Assembly (NCBI GenBank): GCA_030530205.1
Contig: JAUMVK010000016.1
Span: forward strand, 1 to 64,000
DNA length: 64,000 bases
Direction: 5' to 3'
From: RGIG3701 sp030530205
Lineage (GTDB): Bacteria; Planctomycetota; Planctomycetia; Pirellulales; Thermoguttaceae
Shown: piece by piece, positions 49,114 to 58,089 of the stretch
Position numbering within the stretch: position 1 is the stretch's first letter
How the letters are laid out: every line of letters starts with the position of its first letter
Translations under genes and position numbers: made by a program
Notes under the pieces: model-generated
The model's input: only the letters and a program-made list of their open reading frames with translations
Told to the model about the DNA's origin: nothing
Databases searched by the model: none

Positions 49114-50622
49114 ATGAATTTTGAGGACATTATTTCGACTGGTCCCGCGTCTGGAATTCTTCCGGCGGGAAATTGTTCCCCGGTGAAAATCATTGCAAAT
49201 GAGGCGATTCGTCAAACGTTTGAGGAGGCGACGCTTCAGCAGGCGCTCAATGCGCGGCACGCTCCGGGAGTGACCGGCGTGATGCTGAACCCTGACGCGC
49301 ATCCCGGCTACGGCGCGCCGATTGGCTGCGTGATGCTTTCGCCCGACCACATTTACCCCGGCCCGGTTGGAGTCGATATTAAGTGCTCCATGAGCCTGCT
49401 CCAGCTTGACGTTCCAACGGAAGCGCTCGCGGAAAAACCGCTGCGGCGTGCGATCATCAACGCGATCGAAGCCCGAATCGCGACGGGTCAGCAGAAATCC
49501 TCCCGGCTTAAAAACGCGCCGCAATTCACCGACGAAGACGCGGAACTGGCGATTCTGGAAGGCGCGTCAGAGGAAGTCTGCCGCCGCTTTGGGATCCCGG
49601 AATCGTGGCGTCTGCGCTGCGAAGATTTCCAGCACACGGCCCCGGACGGAACGCTCGGTTTGGGAAGCGCTCTTCAGGAACGGCTTGATGTCCTCAAAGT
49701 CACTCTCAAAGCATTTCAGAAATACTACTCGGCGCGCCTGCGCCAGCTCGGGACCTACGGCGGTGGAAACCACTTCGGCGAGTGCGAAGACGTTCAGCTT
49801 GCGGACGACTCCCCAGAAACTGCGGCCATAGCGGAAGTTTTCGGCCTGAAACCCGGCTGCACGGCGGTCCTTTCCCACTGCGGCTCGCGCGGGTTTGGGA
49901 ATATTCTCGGGACGAACCAGTTCCGGGTCCTTCAGGAGAAATTCGACCTTTGGAGCATTCCGTTCCCGGGTGAGGACCGGGAGTTGGTGTACGCCCCGGC
50001 CGGCACGCAGGAGGCGAACGATTACCTGTGCGATATGGCGTTGGCCGGGAACTTCGCGACGGTGAACCATTTGCTGATCAACCGCCTGATCCTCGAAGCT
50101 TTTCAGGAGGTTTTGCCGGGTGTGAACGGCTCGCTCGTGTACTACATCAGCCACAATTTCATCCGCAAGGAGCCGATCGGCCCGCAGAATTCGCTGGTTT
50201 ACGTCCATCGTAAAGGGGCAACACGGGCGTACCCGGCGGGGCATTTCGTCCTCAAAGAGACCCCTTTCTTTGAGACGGGTCACCCGATTTTGCTTCCGGG
50301 AAATCCGCTCGGCGGGTCGTGTGTCATGACTGCGCTTGAGGGCTCGGAAAAGAACGCCTTCAGCATTAATCACGGCGCGGGCCGGGTTTTGGGACGAAAC
50401 GTGGCGAAAAAGACGCTCGACCAGCGGACCGTGAACGGTGAGTTTGACGCGGCGGATGTGCTGACGAATTGCCGGCAGTACCCTCTTGATGAAGCTCCCG
50501 CGGCTTACAAAGACTTCCGCGAAGTCGTGAATTCCGTGAAAGAGGCGGGACTTGCGAAGGAAGTCGCCCGGCTGAACGCACGTTTCGTGATCAAGGACGG
50601 AAATTCCCCGGCGGATGATTAG
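49114..50622 (+). CDS. RtcB-family RNA ligase
   Basis: About 502 residues from the ATG after AAAGAGAGAG; a longer in-frame start would overlap the upstream terminator. The two-Mn active site is recognisable: PDAHPGYGAPIGCV, GVDIKCSM with the metal-binding Asp and Cys, GGGNHFGE, LSHCGSRGFG, and the guanylated His in INHGAGR. RtcB joins 2',3'-cyclic phosphate and 5'-OH RNA ends in tRNA and rRNA repair. The motif GVDIKCSM differs from the common GVDIGCG, placing it in a divergent branch. No archease, RtcA or RtcR gene is adjacent. Convergent with the BatA gene, five bases apart. Confidence 0.85.
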   Translation: MNFEDIISTGPASGILPAGNCSPVKIIANEAIRQTFEEATLQQALNARHAPGVTGVMLNPDAHPGYGAPIGCVMLSPDHIYPGPVGVDIKCSMSLLQLDVPTEALAEKPLRRAIINAIEARIATGQQKSSRLKNAPQFTDEDAELAILEGASEEVCRRFGIPESWRLRCEDFQHTAPDGTLGLGSALQERLDVLKVTLKAFQKYYSARLRQLGTYGGGNHFGECEDVQLADDSPETAAIAEVFGLKPGCTAVLSHCGSRGFGNILGTNQFRVLQEKFDLWSIPFPGEDRELVYAPAGTQEANDYLCDMALAGNFATVNHLLINRLILEAFQEVLPGVNGSLVYYISHNFIRKEPIGPQNSLVYVHRKGATRAYPAGHFVLKETPFFETGHPILLPGNPLGGSCVMTALEGSEKNAFSINHGAGRVLGRNVAKKTLDQRTVNGEFDAADVLTNCRQYPLDEAPAAYKDFREVVNSVKEAGLAKEVARLNARFVIKDGNSPADD

Positions 50623-50627
50623 AAATT

Positions 50628-52943
50628 TCACGCATAAAACCGGTTGCTTAACCAGTTTTCCAACCCCAGGAGTACAAGCAGCAGTAAGGCGATCCAGCTG
50701 AAAAGCTCACTGCTGGCCTGTGCTCCTGAGCGTGTACGTTCCATCCGTGAAGCCGTTTCGAGAAAAGTTACGCCGAACGGGTTGAAAATCTGCTTCACCG
50801 CTTCGGGCGTGGTTCGGGTCAGATCCGTTTCAGTGAACGGAATGTTGACACTGAAACCGCGCTCGAAATCCCCTTTTTCTCCGGAAACGCTGTAATTTCC
50901 CGCCCTTTCAAGTCCTGGAAGGTCGAGTTGACGGCGTTCCAGGTCCGGGACCAGGACGGAGACTTTTTCTGCTTTCAGCTTCTGATCAGTGTTTAGTTTC
51001 TTCTCTGAATTGTGAGTGCCGCCTGACTGGGGAAATTCAGATCGGCTCAGTGTAAATCTTTCTTCCTGATTTCCACGAAGCGGAAAAGTGAGTGGTTCCT
51101 GAGTCGCGACGCAGCCGGGCGTAGTTTCCACAGCCGTTAGAACACGTGCGATTTCATTCATTGCTACGAGAAAAACCCACGAATCTCCCTGAGCCAGTAA
51201 ATTCCAGATTTCACGCGAGTCATTGGCGGAAGAATTGACCGGTGTTCCGAACAGAAGCACACGTCCTGCGCCGCGGGTTTGGAGGAGCAGGGCAGGCGAG
51301 CCGTTTGACCACGTGAAGATCTGCTGTGCGTCAGGGGTTAAATCGGTGAGTGTCCACGCGCGGAAAACCGGCGATTCGTCCCACGGGATCGGCGTTCCGA
51401 GTGACTGGAACGTTCTTAAAATCGGATGCGCCATTCCGTACTGCGGTCTAAGAAACGTTCCATCCTGAAAACGGGCCTGAAATCCCGGAACGGCCGGAAG
51501 GATCTGCCTCGCCTCGGCGAGCTGAAAATCTGCGGGGTTTTTAAGCGCTGGGCCGAGAAAGAGCGCCAGCCCACCGCCGGAATGGACGTACTGCGCCAGC
51601 CGATTCCACTGCGTTGCGGTGAATCCCGGCGGGTCCAGAAGAAAAATCGCGTGGAAGCGTTCCAGATTTCTCAGTCTCACATCGCCGCCGATTCCATTGC
51701 CGAGCCCGCCTCCAAGCCACTGTTGAAACTGGGAAAATGAAAGGACTGAACAATCGAATTTAGCCCGATTTTCCAATGTGAATTGCATTGGAGCGAGAGC
51801 CTGACGCAAGAGAAAAGCGTTTTTCTCGGCGGGCTCGTTCGCGATGAGCAAAACCGGGGTGGGCGGGTCTTTCTGAATGGTAAACGCCCGCGAATTATCA
51901 GCCGCAAGTGCATCACCGTCCAGCAAAACCAAAAAACCCTGATTCGAGCCATTTTTCAGTGCGCCAAGCGAAAACGAGAATGGAAGAGCGGTTTCTTTAC
52001 CTGGCTCCAGAGAGGACGCGGAAACGATCGTTTCACCCCGAAGCTGGAGTTTGCCCGTTTCATCCATGAGAAAAATTCCCAGACGGTGCGGCTGTGTATC
52101 GGAAACCGAAAGCGAGGCGTGAACTTCTGTCGCGCCGCCGGAAACCGTCTGGAAGGATCTTTCGGTCGGAACTTCCAACCGACAGTTCACGGGAGCTTCC
52201 ACGCCAACTTTCACGACCGAAATATGTACGTTTGGATTTTTCTTCAGAGCTTCATCAAGCGCGCGGCGATGAACCGACCCGCCCATTTCCCAGCTTCTGG
52301 CCGTTAAATCTGTAAAGATGAAAATTTCTTTTTGTTCCAGCTCGGACGTTTCGAGAAGCGCCATGGCATCGGGAAGAACCTCGGGAATGGAACGCGAGGA
52401 TGCGCTGGTTTCCAACTGCTCGATCTGACGCAGAATTTCACCCCGGTCGGGTGAAAAAGCAATCGGCGCGAGGTGTGTCGAAACCACAGAAGCCACGCTT
52501 TGCGGCGGAAGGGCGGCCAAAATCTGTGACGCCTGATCCTGTGCGGCCTTCAGACGGGATCGATTCTGAAAGACGTAATCCATTCGGATTGACGAGTCAA
52601 ACAGAAAAACCGCTGCGGTGGGCACGCTGGAATAAGCGGATTCCCCTGATTTGGAATTTTGAGGCGATAGGTTTTTACTTTTCGGGATAAATCCTGGCTG
52701 GGCGAAAAGCAGGACGGCCAAAACGATGATAAACATCCGCGCCAGCAGAAGCAGCCATTGCTTCAGACGCAGTGACCGCCGTCGGTTTTTTTCTTGCGAC
52801 TGCAAAAAACGAAAAGCTGGAAAAGTGATTTTTTTCGGCTTGGGCCTCATCAGGAAATGAAGCAGAACCGGAACGCCCACACAAACCAGCGCAGTCAGGA
52901 AAAGTGGGTGAAGGAAGTAAAACAAAGGAATAATAAAGTGCAA
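50628..52943 (-). CDS. BatA/VWA-type membrane protein
   Basis: A 771-residue protein. The N-terminal BatA domain (FLHPLFLTALVCVGVPVLLH, RPKPKKITFPAFRFL, then a second membrane segment WLLLLARMFIIVLAVLLFA) is followed by a von Willebrand factor A-like domain (AAVFLFDSSIRMDYV and IFTDL) with an incomplete MIDAS (Asp-Ser-Ser). Next comes a glutamine-amidotransferase-like segment (YVHSGGGLALFLGP). It ends with one membrane segment at the C-terminus. This is the common planctomycete layout of BatA proteins associated with aerotolerance-type operons and MoxR ATPases, here without MoxR. The start is TTG; no alternative lies before the first membrane segment. A receiver gene is 45 bp upstream. Confidence 0.82.
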   Translation of the reverse strand: MHFIIPLFYFLHPLFLTALVCVGVPVLLHFLMRPKPKKITFPAFRFLQSQEKNRRRSLRLKQWLLLLARMFIIVLAVLLFAQPGFIPKSKNLSPQNSKSGESAYSSVPTAAVFLFDSSIRMDYVFQNRSRLKAAQDQASQILAALPPQSVASVVSTHLAPIAFSPDRGEILRQIEQLETSASSRSIPEVLPDAMALLETSELEQKEIFIFTDLTARSWEMGGSVHRRALDEALKKNPNVHISVVKVGVEAPVNCRLEVPTERSFQTVSGGATEVHASLSVSDTQPHRLGIFLMDETGKLQLRGETIVSASSLEPGKETALPFSFSLGALKNGSNQGFLVLLDGDALAADNSRAFTIQKDPPTPVLLIANEPAEKNAFLLRQALAPMQFTLENRAKFDCSVLSFSQFQQWLGGGLGNGIGGDVRLRNLERFHAIFLLDPPGFTATQWNRLAQYVHSGGGLALFLGPALKNPADFQLAEARQILPAVPGFQARFQDGTFLRPQYGMAHPILRTFQSLGTPIPWDESPVFRAWTLTDLTPDAQQIFTWSNGSPALLLQTRGAGRVLLFGTPVNSSANDSREIWNLLAQGDSWVFLVAMNEIARVLTAVETTPGCVATQEPLTFPLRGNQEERFTLSRSEFPQSGGTHNSEKKLNTDQKLKAEKVSVLVPDLERRQLDLPGLERAGNYSVSGEKGDFERGFSVNIPFTETDLTRTTPEAVKQIFNPFGVTFLETASRMERTRSGAQASSELFSWIALLLLVLLGLENWLSNRFYA

Positions 52944-52988
52944 GGAGTTACGTCACGGCCAACCAATCAGTCCAATGGCCAAAGCCGA

Positions 52989-53372
52989 TTATTCTCCAAT
53001 CAGCCTTTTTATGCTTTCCAGCAGTCGATCCATCGGGAATGGCTTGCGGATGTAATCGTCCACCCCGAGGGTTTCGGCATAGGCTTTATGACGGTTCCCC
53101 TCATTGGCCGTAATCATAATGACACGAATTGGAACCGGCATGGAACGGCGAAGTTTTTCAAGTACAAGAAAACCACTGCGTTTGGGCATCATCATGTCTA
53201 GGATAATCAAATCAGGCGATTCCCGTTCTACCAGTACCAACCCTTGATTCCCATCCACTGCATTGAAGACTTCGTAGCCGCGAGCCTCCAACGTTAAACG
53301 AACGGACTCCGTTATTTCCTGGTCATCGTCAATAATCAGAATTTTTTTCGCAGTTTTGACTTCTTCACTCAT
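52989..53372 (-). CDS. Receiver-only response regulator (CheY-like)
   Basis: A 127-residue single receiver domain. ILIIDDDQE gives the acidic Mg2+ pocket, LIILDMMMPKRSG the phosphorylated Asp, ITAN the signalling Thr, and YIRKPF the conserved Lys. There is no output domain, so it signals by protein contact. AGGAG precedes the ATG. It is immediately upstream of the BatA gene in the same direction, so they may form a functional pair. No histidine kinase is nearby. Confidence 0.92.
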   Translation of the reverse strand: MSEEVKTAKKILIIDDDQEITESVRLTLEARGYEVFNAVDGNQGLVLVERESPDLIILDMMMPKRSGFLVLEKLRRSMPVPIRVIMITANEGNRHKAYAETLGVDDYIRKPFPMDRLLESIKRLIGE

Positions 53373-53611
53373 AATCAGGCTCCTAATCTTTTAAGTTCGT
53401 GAGTTCACGGTTTTGGGACGTTCAGCGTTGAATCAATGATCGGTCAGTTTCCACCGTCTTTCCATGAAGTTTCACATATTTTATTATTATAAACAAAAAA
53501 TCACTAAAAGAAAAGGTGGGGTGGGAAGAATATTTTTTGAAAAAACTGCTCTTTCCCTGAAATTAAATATCGGGTATGATATTCTATCGTATTCAATTTT
53601 GAGGTAAAAAA

Positions 53612-54796
53612 ATGTTTAAATACGTGATTTTATCTGGAATATTTATCGTTTTCGGTGTCATTACGCTCGTTTTCGGCACAGACACTTTGTCTGCGCAGGA
53701 TTTTACGGCCTCGCCTCAAGAATACCCGGTGACCGAATATGGCGAATCGTCCCCATGCACGATGACGCGCGATTCGGCAAGTCTGGGGTATCCGTGGGTT
53801 GGAAGTGATGGAAAAACGGAAGGCGATTGGGTTACCGCGAACAGTTCCAGCGTGACCGGCTCCAATGCGATGCCGTTGGGAAACTCATTTGGCTCCTATT
53901 CCGTTGAGGGTATGGCTCAAGCCCCGCTTTACACACCGGAAGAAGAGCGGTACCACTACTGGGACCCGTCATTTCGCGCGTGCATTCCCGGTCTGGGACG
54001 TGATCTTCCATTTTCTGACGAGACGTGGACCTGGCAGCTTCTGCCAGGCGGGACGCTTTATCGGGCGCACTTCGCAAGCAACCGCGAGGGAAGACTTGGC
54101 ATTCATTTTGTTAATGAGAACACGACCCACAACGCGTACTGGGACCCAACTCTCGGTGGACGTATTAATATCGTGCGTTACGGAACGACCAATCGGCTTT
54201 ACCCGGAAGGGTTCCAGTTCGATATGGAATGCGGCGCGATCGCGAGGCTTGTGCTCAAAGGCGACCGGGACCTCCATGGAACGGACTACCGGTTTGGCGC
54301 ACCGCTGACCTTCCGAAAAAGAAACTGGGAATTCAAACTCGGGTACTACCATATCAGCTCCCACATGGGGGATGAGTGGATGGTCAAGCACTACGAGGAA
54401 ACCGGTGAGGTGTACCGTATTAATTATGTGCGCGACTGTATCATGTGGGGCATCGCATACCGGCCGGACGCGAACTGGCGTTTCTACGTCGGCGGCGATT
54501 ATGTGTTTTATCGCGATGGAGGCGCAAAACCGTGGCAGTTTGAGGCGGGGGCCGAGTATTCGCCCATGATGCTTCCGAATTTCCAGGGTTCACCCTTTAT
54601 GGCCGTGCATTTCCGATGGAGCGAAGACACGAATTTCGATATGTACACCGCGCTGGAAGTCGGCTGGCAGTGGAAAACCATCTACCAGCAAACCATGCGT
54701 ACCGGTTTATACGCGATGAGCGGTTACGCCGACCAGTACCAGTTCTATGACCGATGGGAAAAGCAGATCGGGTTTGGTTTCTGGTACGACTTTTGA
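53612..54796 (+). CDS. Secreted DUF1207 protein
   Basis: A 394-residue protein with a signal peptide (MFKYVILSGIFIVFGVITLVF... ending SAQ). The conserved core starts near residue 145 with LLPGGTLYRAHFASNREGR and includes FKLGYYHISSHMGDEW, landmarks of DUF1207, a family predicted to form an outer-membrane beta-barrel; alternating aromatic and polar strands at the C-terminus agree. The last residue is Phe (FWYDF), as in many outer-membrane barrel proteins. The N-terminal 130 residues are variable. GAGG lies before the ATG. Function unknown. Confidence 0.8.
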   Translation: MFKYVILSGIFIVFGVITLVFGTDTLSAQDFTASPQEYPVTEYGESSPCTMTRDSASLGYPWVGSDGKTEGDWVTANSSSVTGSNAMPLGNSFGSYSVEGMAQAPLYTPEEERYHYWDPSFRACIPGLGRDLPFSDETWTWQLLPGGTLYRAHFASNREGRLGIHFVNENTTHNAYWDPTLGGRINIVRYGTTNRLYPEGFQFDMECGAIARLVLKGDRDLHGTDYRFGAPLTFRKRNWEFKLGYYHISSHMGDEWMVKHYEETGEVYRINYVRDCIMWGIAYRPDANWRFYVGGDYVFYRDGGAKPWQFEAGAEYSPMMLPNFQGSPFMAVHFRWSEDTNFDMYTALEVGWQWKTIYQQTMRTGLYAMSGYADQYQFYDRWEKQIGFGFWYDF

Positions 54797-54799
54797 GTT

Positions 54800-54870
54800 T
54801 TCTTGAGTTTTCAGTTCTCAGTTTATTATTCTAAACCGGGAACTGAAAACCGGGAACTGAGAACTAAAAA
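54800..54870. repeat. CAGTTCTCAGTTTTCAG palindromic element
   Basis: GTTTTCAGTTCTCAGTTT (54807-54824) and AACTGAAAACCGGGAACTGA, GAAC (54841-54864) are inverted and built from the word ACTGAAAAC/GAACTGAGA. It follows the DUF1207 stop codon at once. The remaining 280 bp before the TolC-type gene (54871-55150) are AT-rich and without a convincing ORF or promoter. Confidence 0.8.
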
Positions 54871-55150
54871 ACTTCCATCTCCGCATTTCTCTTCCGCGGG
54901 AATTTCTCTCTAAGGCCTTCTTTCTCCCTGAAATCTTAAAATAGTTAAAATAGAAAAACATTTCCGGTTAAATTGAGTGTAAAAAATAAAAAAACTTTAG
55001 CAATAATTCAAGATTTAACGACAGAATGGACGATAAAACCTAAAGAGAATCCTCAGACGGACAAAAGTGTAATTAATTTTAGACTTCGAACCTCAAGGAA
55101 ACTCAAGCATTAATTGACTTCCCCATTAAGCTCAATTAGGACAAAGTATT

Positions 55151-57379
55151 ATGAAACGCACAACATTCAAACTTTTTTCCGCTCAGCTGCTTACGGGCGC
55201 CCTGATTCTGGGAGGATTCCTCTCCCTGACCGGCTGCAACCCGCAGATGCCGCTGTACCTTGGAAAGCACGCGCCGCTGCCGGTCGATCCGTACCTTGAT
55301 ATGGCTACGCAGATCGAGTATCCGAACACGGAAACGGAGACCATCGAAGAGGTCAAAGGCGCACAGGCCCCGTTGACGATCAACAACTCAAAAGGAAAAG
55401 AGATCGTCAACATCACACTCGAAGAAGCGATTCGCTGCGGTCTTTACAACAGCACGGTCATTCGCAACCTGGGCGGCATCTCTTACGGTGCGCAGGGCGC
55501 GAACGGTGAACCGACCGCTCTGACCATGAATCCGTCGAACATTTCGACCATTTACAACCCGGCCATCACGGAATCGGATGGACGTTATGGTGTGGAAGCG
55601 GTTTTGGCCGATTTCGACACGCAGTGGTCCTCCGCAATCAACATTCAGGAAAGCAACGATGTAGAAAATCTGTTTTCCAACGGTGGCCTGGCCCGTCTGA
55701 AGGGAAAGGGAGCGTCCTTCAGCACCCAGCTTCAGAAAACCAACGCGACTGGTGGTACGGTGACGGCTCGTCTCCGGACGGACTACATCTGGTCGAACTC
55801 CTCAACAGTTGCGGTCGATGGTTACTACAATACAAAAATTGAAGCGGAATTCCGTCAGCCGTTGCTCCGTGGAGCGGGTACGCAGTTCAACCGCATCGCT
55901 GGCCCCGGCGCTATCCCTGGCTTCTATAACGGTGTGATGATCGCCCGTCTGCGCACGGACATTTCCCTGGTCGATTTCGAGCAGTCGGTCCGTAACCTGG
56001 CGGTGGACATTGAACGCGCTTACTGGGAACTGTATTTCGCGTATCGTCGTCTGGACTCGGTGGTTGCCGGTCGTAACAAGGCTCTGGAAACCTGGCGTCA
56101 GGCTCAGGCGAAATACGAATCCGGTTACCGCGGTGGTTCCGCTCAGGAACGCGCTCAGGCCCAGCAGCAGTACTTCATGTTCAAAGGCTCCACCGAATCC
56201 GCTCTGGACGCCCTGTACAAAGCTGAAGCCAACTTCCGCTACATCATCGGCCTGACCAGCGCTGATGGACGCCTCTTCCGCCCGGCGGATGAACCGAGCG
56301 TTGCGAAAATCAACTTCGACTGGTGTGAAGCTCATACCGAATCCATGAACCGTAATATCGAGCTGCGCCGTCAGAAGTGGGTCATCAAACAGTCCGAACT
56401 GGAACTCCTTGCCTCGAAGAACTTCCTCCTTCCGTCCCTCGACCTGGTTGGTAAAGGAAGTGTCGGTGGAGCGAACGAACACTTCTGGAGTGATCGTGGA
56501 AGCGACAGCTCCTGGGGTCAGCTGACTCACGATGGAATGTGGAGTGGCCTGGTTGGCGCTGAATTCACCGTTCCGATCGGATTCCGCCGCGAACGTTCCG
56601 CGGTCCGTAACGCCGAGCTGAGCCTCGCTCGCAACCGCGCCATCCTTCAGGAACAGGAACTGGAAGTTACACACCGTCTGGCTCACGCCGTCCGCAGCCT
56701 CGAAGACAATTACGTCCTTGCTCAGACTTACTTCAACCGCCGTGTCGCGGCCCAGAAAGAAGTCGAAGCCACGAGCGCCGCCTATGAAACCGGAAGCATT
56801 ACCCTGAACATCCTGCTTGACGCCCAGCGCCGTCTGGCGGAAGCGGAAATCGACTTCTTCCGCGCCGTCATCGACTACAACCTGGCCATCGTGGACATTC
56901 ATACGCAGAAAGGTTCACTCCTCGAGTACGACGGGATCACCCTTTCCGAAGGCCCCTGGGCTTCCAAGGCTTACTTCGACGCTCAGAAACGTGCGAAGAT
57001 TCGTGAAAAAGGCCGCTATATGAACTACGGCTTCACCCGTCCGAACGTCATCTCGGAAGGCGCTTACCGCCAGCACACCGGAATGGCTGACCCGGCGAGC
57101 CTGAAGAATCGTGTCCAGGAAGAAATGTACTACCAGAACGTTACGCCGACCGCGGCTCCGGAAAACATGGAAGTGATTCCGACCCCGGCTCCGAAAAATG
57201 GAAGATCGATTCTGAATTCCAGCCCGGAAAGCACGATGGAAGTCATTCCGACCCCGGCCCCGCGCCAGGTCACCAGCACGGGGATCACTCAGACCTCTTA
57301 CATTGACCCGACCAACGTCGCTGTCGGTCCGGTCCCGGGAGAAAGAAGTGAAAAGACCTTCCTGAAACTTAAAAAATAA
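55151..57379 (+). CDS. TolC-family outer-membrane lipoprotein with long C-terminal tail
   Basis: A 742-residue protein. Signal with lipobox LSLTGC, so it is lipid-anchored. The two halves of the outer-membrane efflux fold are visible as long heptad helices (DFEQSVRNLAVDIERAYWEL and NRAILQEQELEVTHRLAHAV), with EATSAAYETGSITLNILLDA as the usual tip region. TolC relatives are about 450-500 residues; here about 120 N-terminal residues and a 130-residue C-terminal tail are extra. The tail contains two copies of MEVIPTPAP. Codon bias is strong, suggesting high expression. AGGA precedes the ATG. No pump genes are adjacent. Confidence 0.87.
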   Translation: MKRTTFKLFSAQLLTGALILGGFLSLTGCNPQMPLYLGKHAPLPVDPYLDMATQIEYPNTETETIEEVKGAQAPLTINNSKGKEIVNITLEEAIRCGLYNSTVIRNLGGISYGAQGANGEPTALTMNPSNISTIYNPAITESDGRYGVEAVLADFDTQWSSAINIQESNDVENLFSNGGLARLKGKGASFSTQLQKTNATGGTVTARLRTDYIWSNSSTVAVDGYYNTKIEAEFRQPLLRGAGTQFNRIAGPGAIPGFYNGVMIARLRTDISLVDFEQSVRNLAVDIERAYWELYFAYRRLDSVVAGRNKALETWRQAQAKYESGYRGGSAQERAQAQQQYFMFKGSTESALDALYKAEANFRYIIGLTSADGRLFRPADEPSVAKINFDWCEAHTESMNRNIELRRQKWVIKQSELELLASKNFLLPSLDLVGKGSVGGANEHFWSDRGSDSSWGQLTHDGMWSGLVGAEFTVPIGFRRERSAVRNAELSLARNRAILQEQELEVTHRLAHAVRSLEDNYVLAQTYFNRRVAAQKEVEATSAAYETGSITLNILLDAQRRLAEAEIDFFRAVIDYNLAIVDIHTQKGSLLEYDGITLSEGPWASKAYFDAQKRAKIREKGRYMNYGFTRPNVISEGAYRQHTGMADPASLKNRVQEEMYYQNVTPTAAPENMEVIPTPAPKNGRSILNSSPESTMEVIPTPAPRQVTSTGITQTSYIDPTNVAVGPVPGERSEKTFLKLKK

Positions 57380-57413
57380 AAAACGTACTCTGCCCGGCAG
57401 AGCTTAATGGGAG

Positions 57414-57452
57414 AAAATCCGCTGAAGAGATTCGGCGGATTTTTTTGTGTTT
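57414..57452 (+). terminator. Terminator after the TolC-type gene
   Basis: AAAATCCGC (57414-57422) pairs with GCGGATTTT (57435-57443), followed by TTTGTGTTTTTT. Confidence 0.85.
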
Positions 57453-57467
57453 TTTGGGGTGAGCCTC

Positions 57468-57495
57468 TTGCAAAAAATGATTTTAAGTGTAAAAT
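57468..57495 (+). promoter_or_regulatory. Promoter for the YkgJ-type gene
   Basis: TTGCAA (57468-57473), 16 bp, TAAAAT (57490-57495), 50 bp before the ATG. Confidence 0.65.
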
Positions 57496-57545
57496 CTCTT
57501 TGGTTGATTCAAGTTTTTTCGAGTCTTTTGGGTTTGGGAGTTTTT

Positions 57546-57953
57546 ATGGCCTGGTACGACGCGGGACTTCAATTTGAGTGTCAGGAATGTGGTGGCTGCT
57601 GCACTGGCGCTCCGGGATATGTATGGGTTTCCGAGGATGAAATCGAACGGATCGCCGACCGGTTTGGCCTCACGAAAGAAGAGTTTGAAGCGAAATTCGT
57701 GCGGGAGGTAGGAACGCGAAAAAGCCTCATCGAGTTCATCAATGGCGACTGTGTCTTCTACGACCGGTTTCATACCAACTGCAAGATTTACCGTGACCGC
57801 CCGGTCCAGTGTCGGACGTGGCCATTCTGGGACTGCAATCTGACAGATGAGGCGGCGTGGGAAAATGCCTCACGCAGCTGCAAAGGGTGTAACCGCGGGA
57901 GACTCTATACCCTGGAAGAAATTGAAGCACGGAAAAACGAACGCGAAATGTGA
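57546..57953 (+). CDS. YkgJ-type cysteine-cluster protein
   Basis: A 135-residue protein; the start is the ATG after GGGAG, since the earlier in-frame codons lie inside the promoter. CQECGGCCTGAPG near residue 14, then CVFYDRFHTNCKIYRDRPVQC, TWPFWDC and CKGC give the Cys pattern of the zinc/iron-chelating CxxCxxCC family (YkgJ). Its role is unclear; members are proposed to bind iron-sulfur clusters or zinc. Cytoplasmic, monocistronic. WVSEDEIERIADRFGLTKEE is a helical insertion typical of the group. Confidence 0.85.
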   Translation: MAWYDAGLQFECQECGGCCTGAPGYVWVSEDEIERIADRFGLTKEEFEAKFVREVGTRKSLIEFINGDCVFYDRFHTNCKIYRDRPVQCRTWPFWDCNLTDEAAWENASRSCKGCNRGRLYTLEEIEARKNEREM

Positions 57954-58004
57954 GGGCCCCGAAATTCTTTCCGGACGGGCGCTTTCATTTCTTCCCGTCC
58001 CCCC

Positions 58005-58032
58005 TTGCGTTTTGCGGAAAATCGTGTTTAAT
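58005..58032 (+). promoter_or_regulatory. Promoter for the beta-helix protein gene
   Basis: TTGCGT (58005-58010), 16 bp, TTTAAT (58027-58032), preceded by a C-tract, 57 bp before the ATG. Confidence 0.6.
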
Positions 58033-58089
58033 GGATAAAAAAGATTCAATTCTTGATTTCTTTGAACCTCAATACCTGTAGGACCACCA

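Noticed and set aside
54871..55150. Riboswitch or small gene in the long leader of the TolC-type gene
   Set aside because: AT-rich sequence with no conserved aptamer-like pairing, no ORF with a ribosome site and no clear promoter; left unassigned.
57447..57545. N-terminal membrane extension of the YkgJ-type protein
   Set aside because: The in-frame upstream codons cover the promoter -35 and -10 boxes, and a good ribosome site stands before the ATG at 57546.
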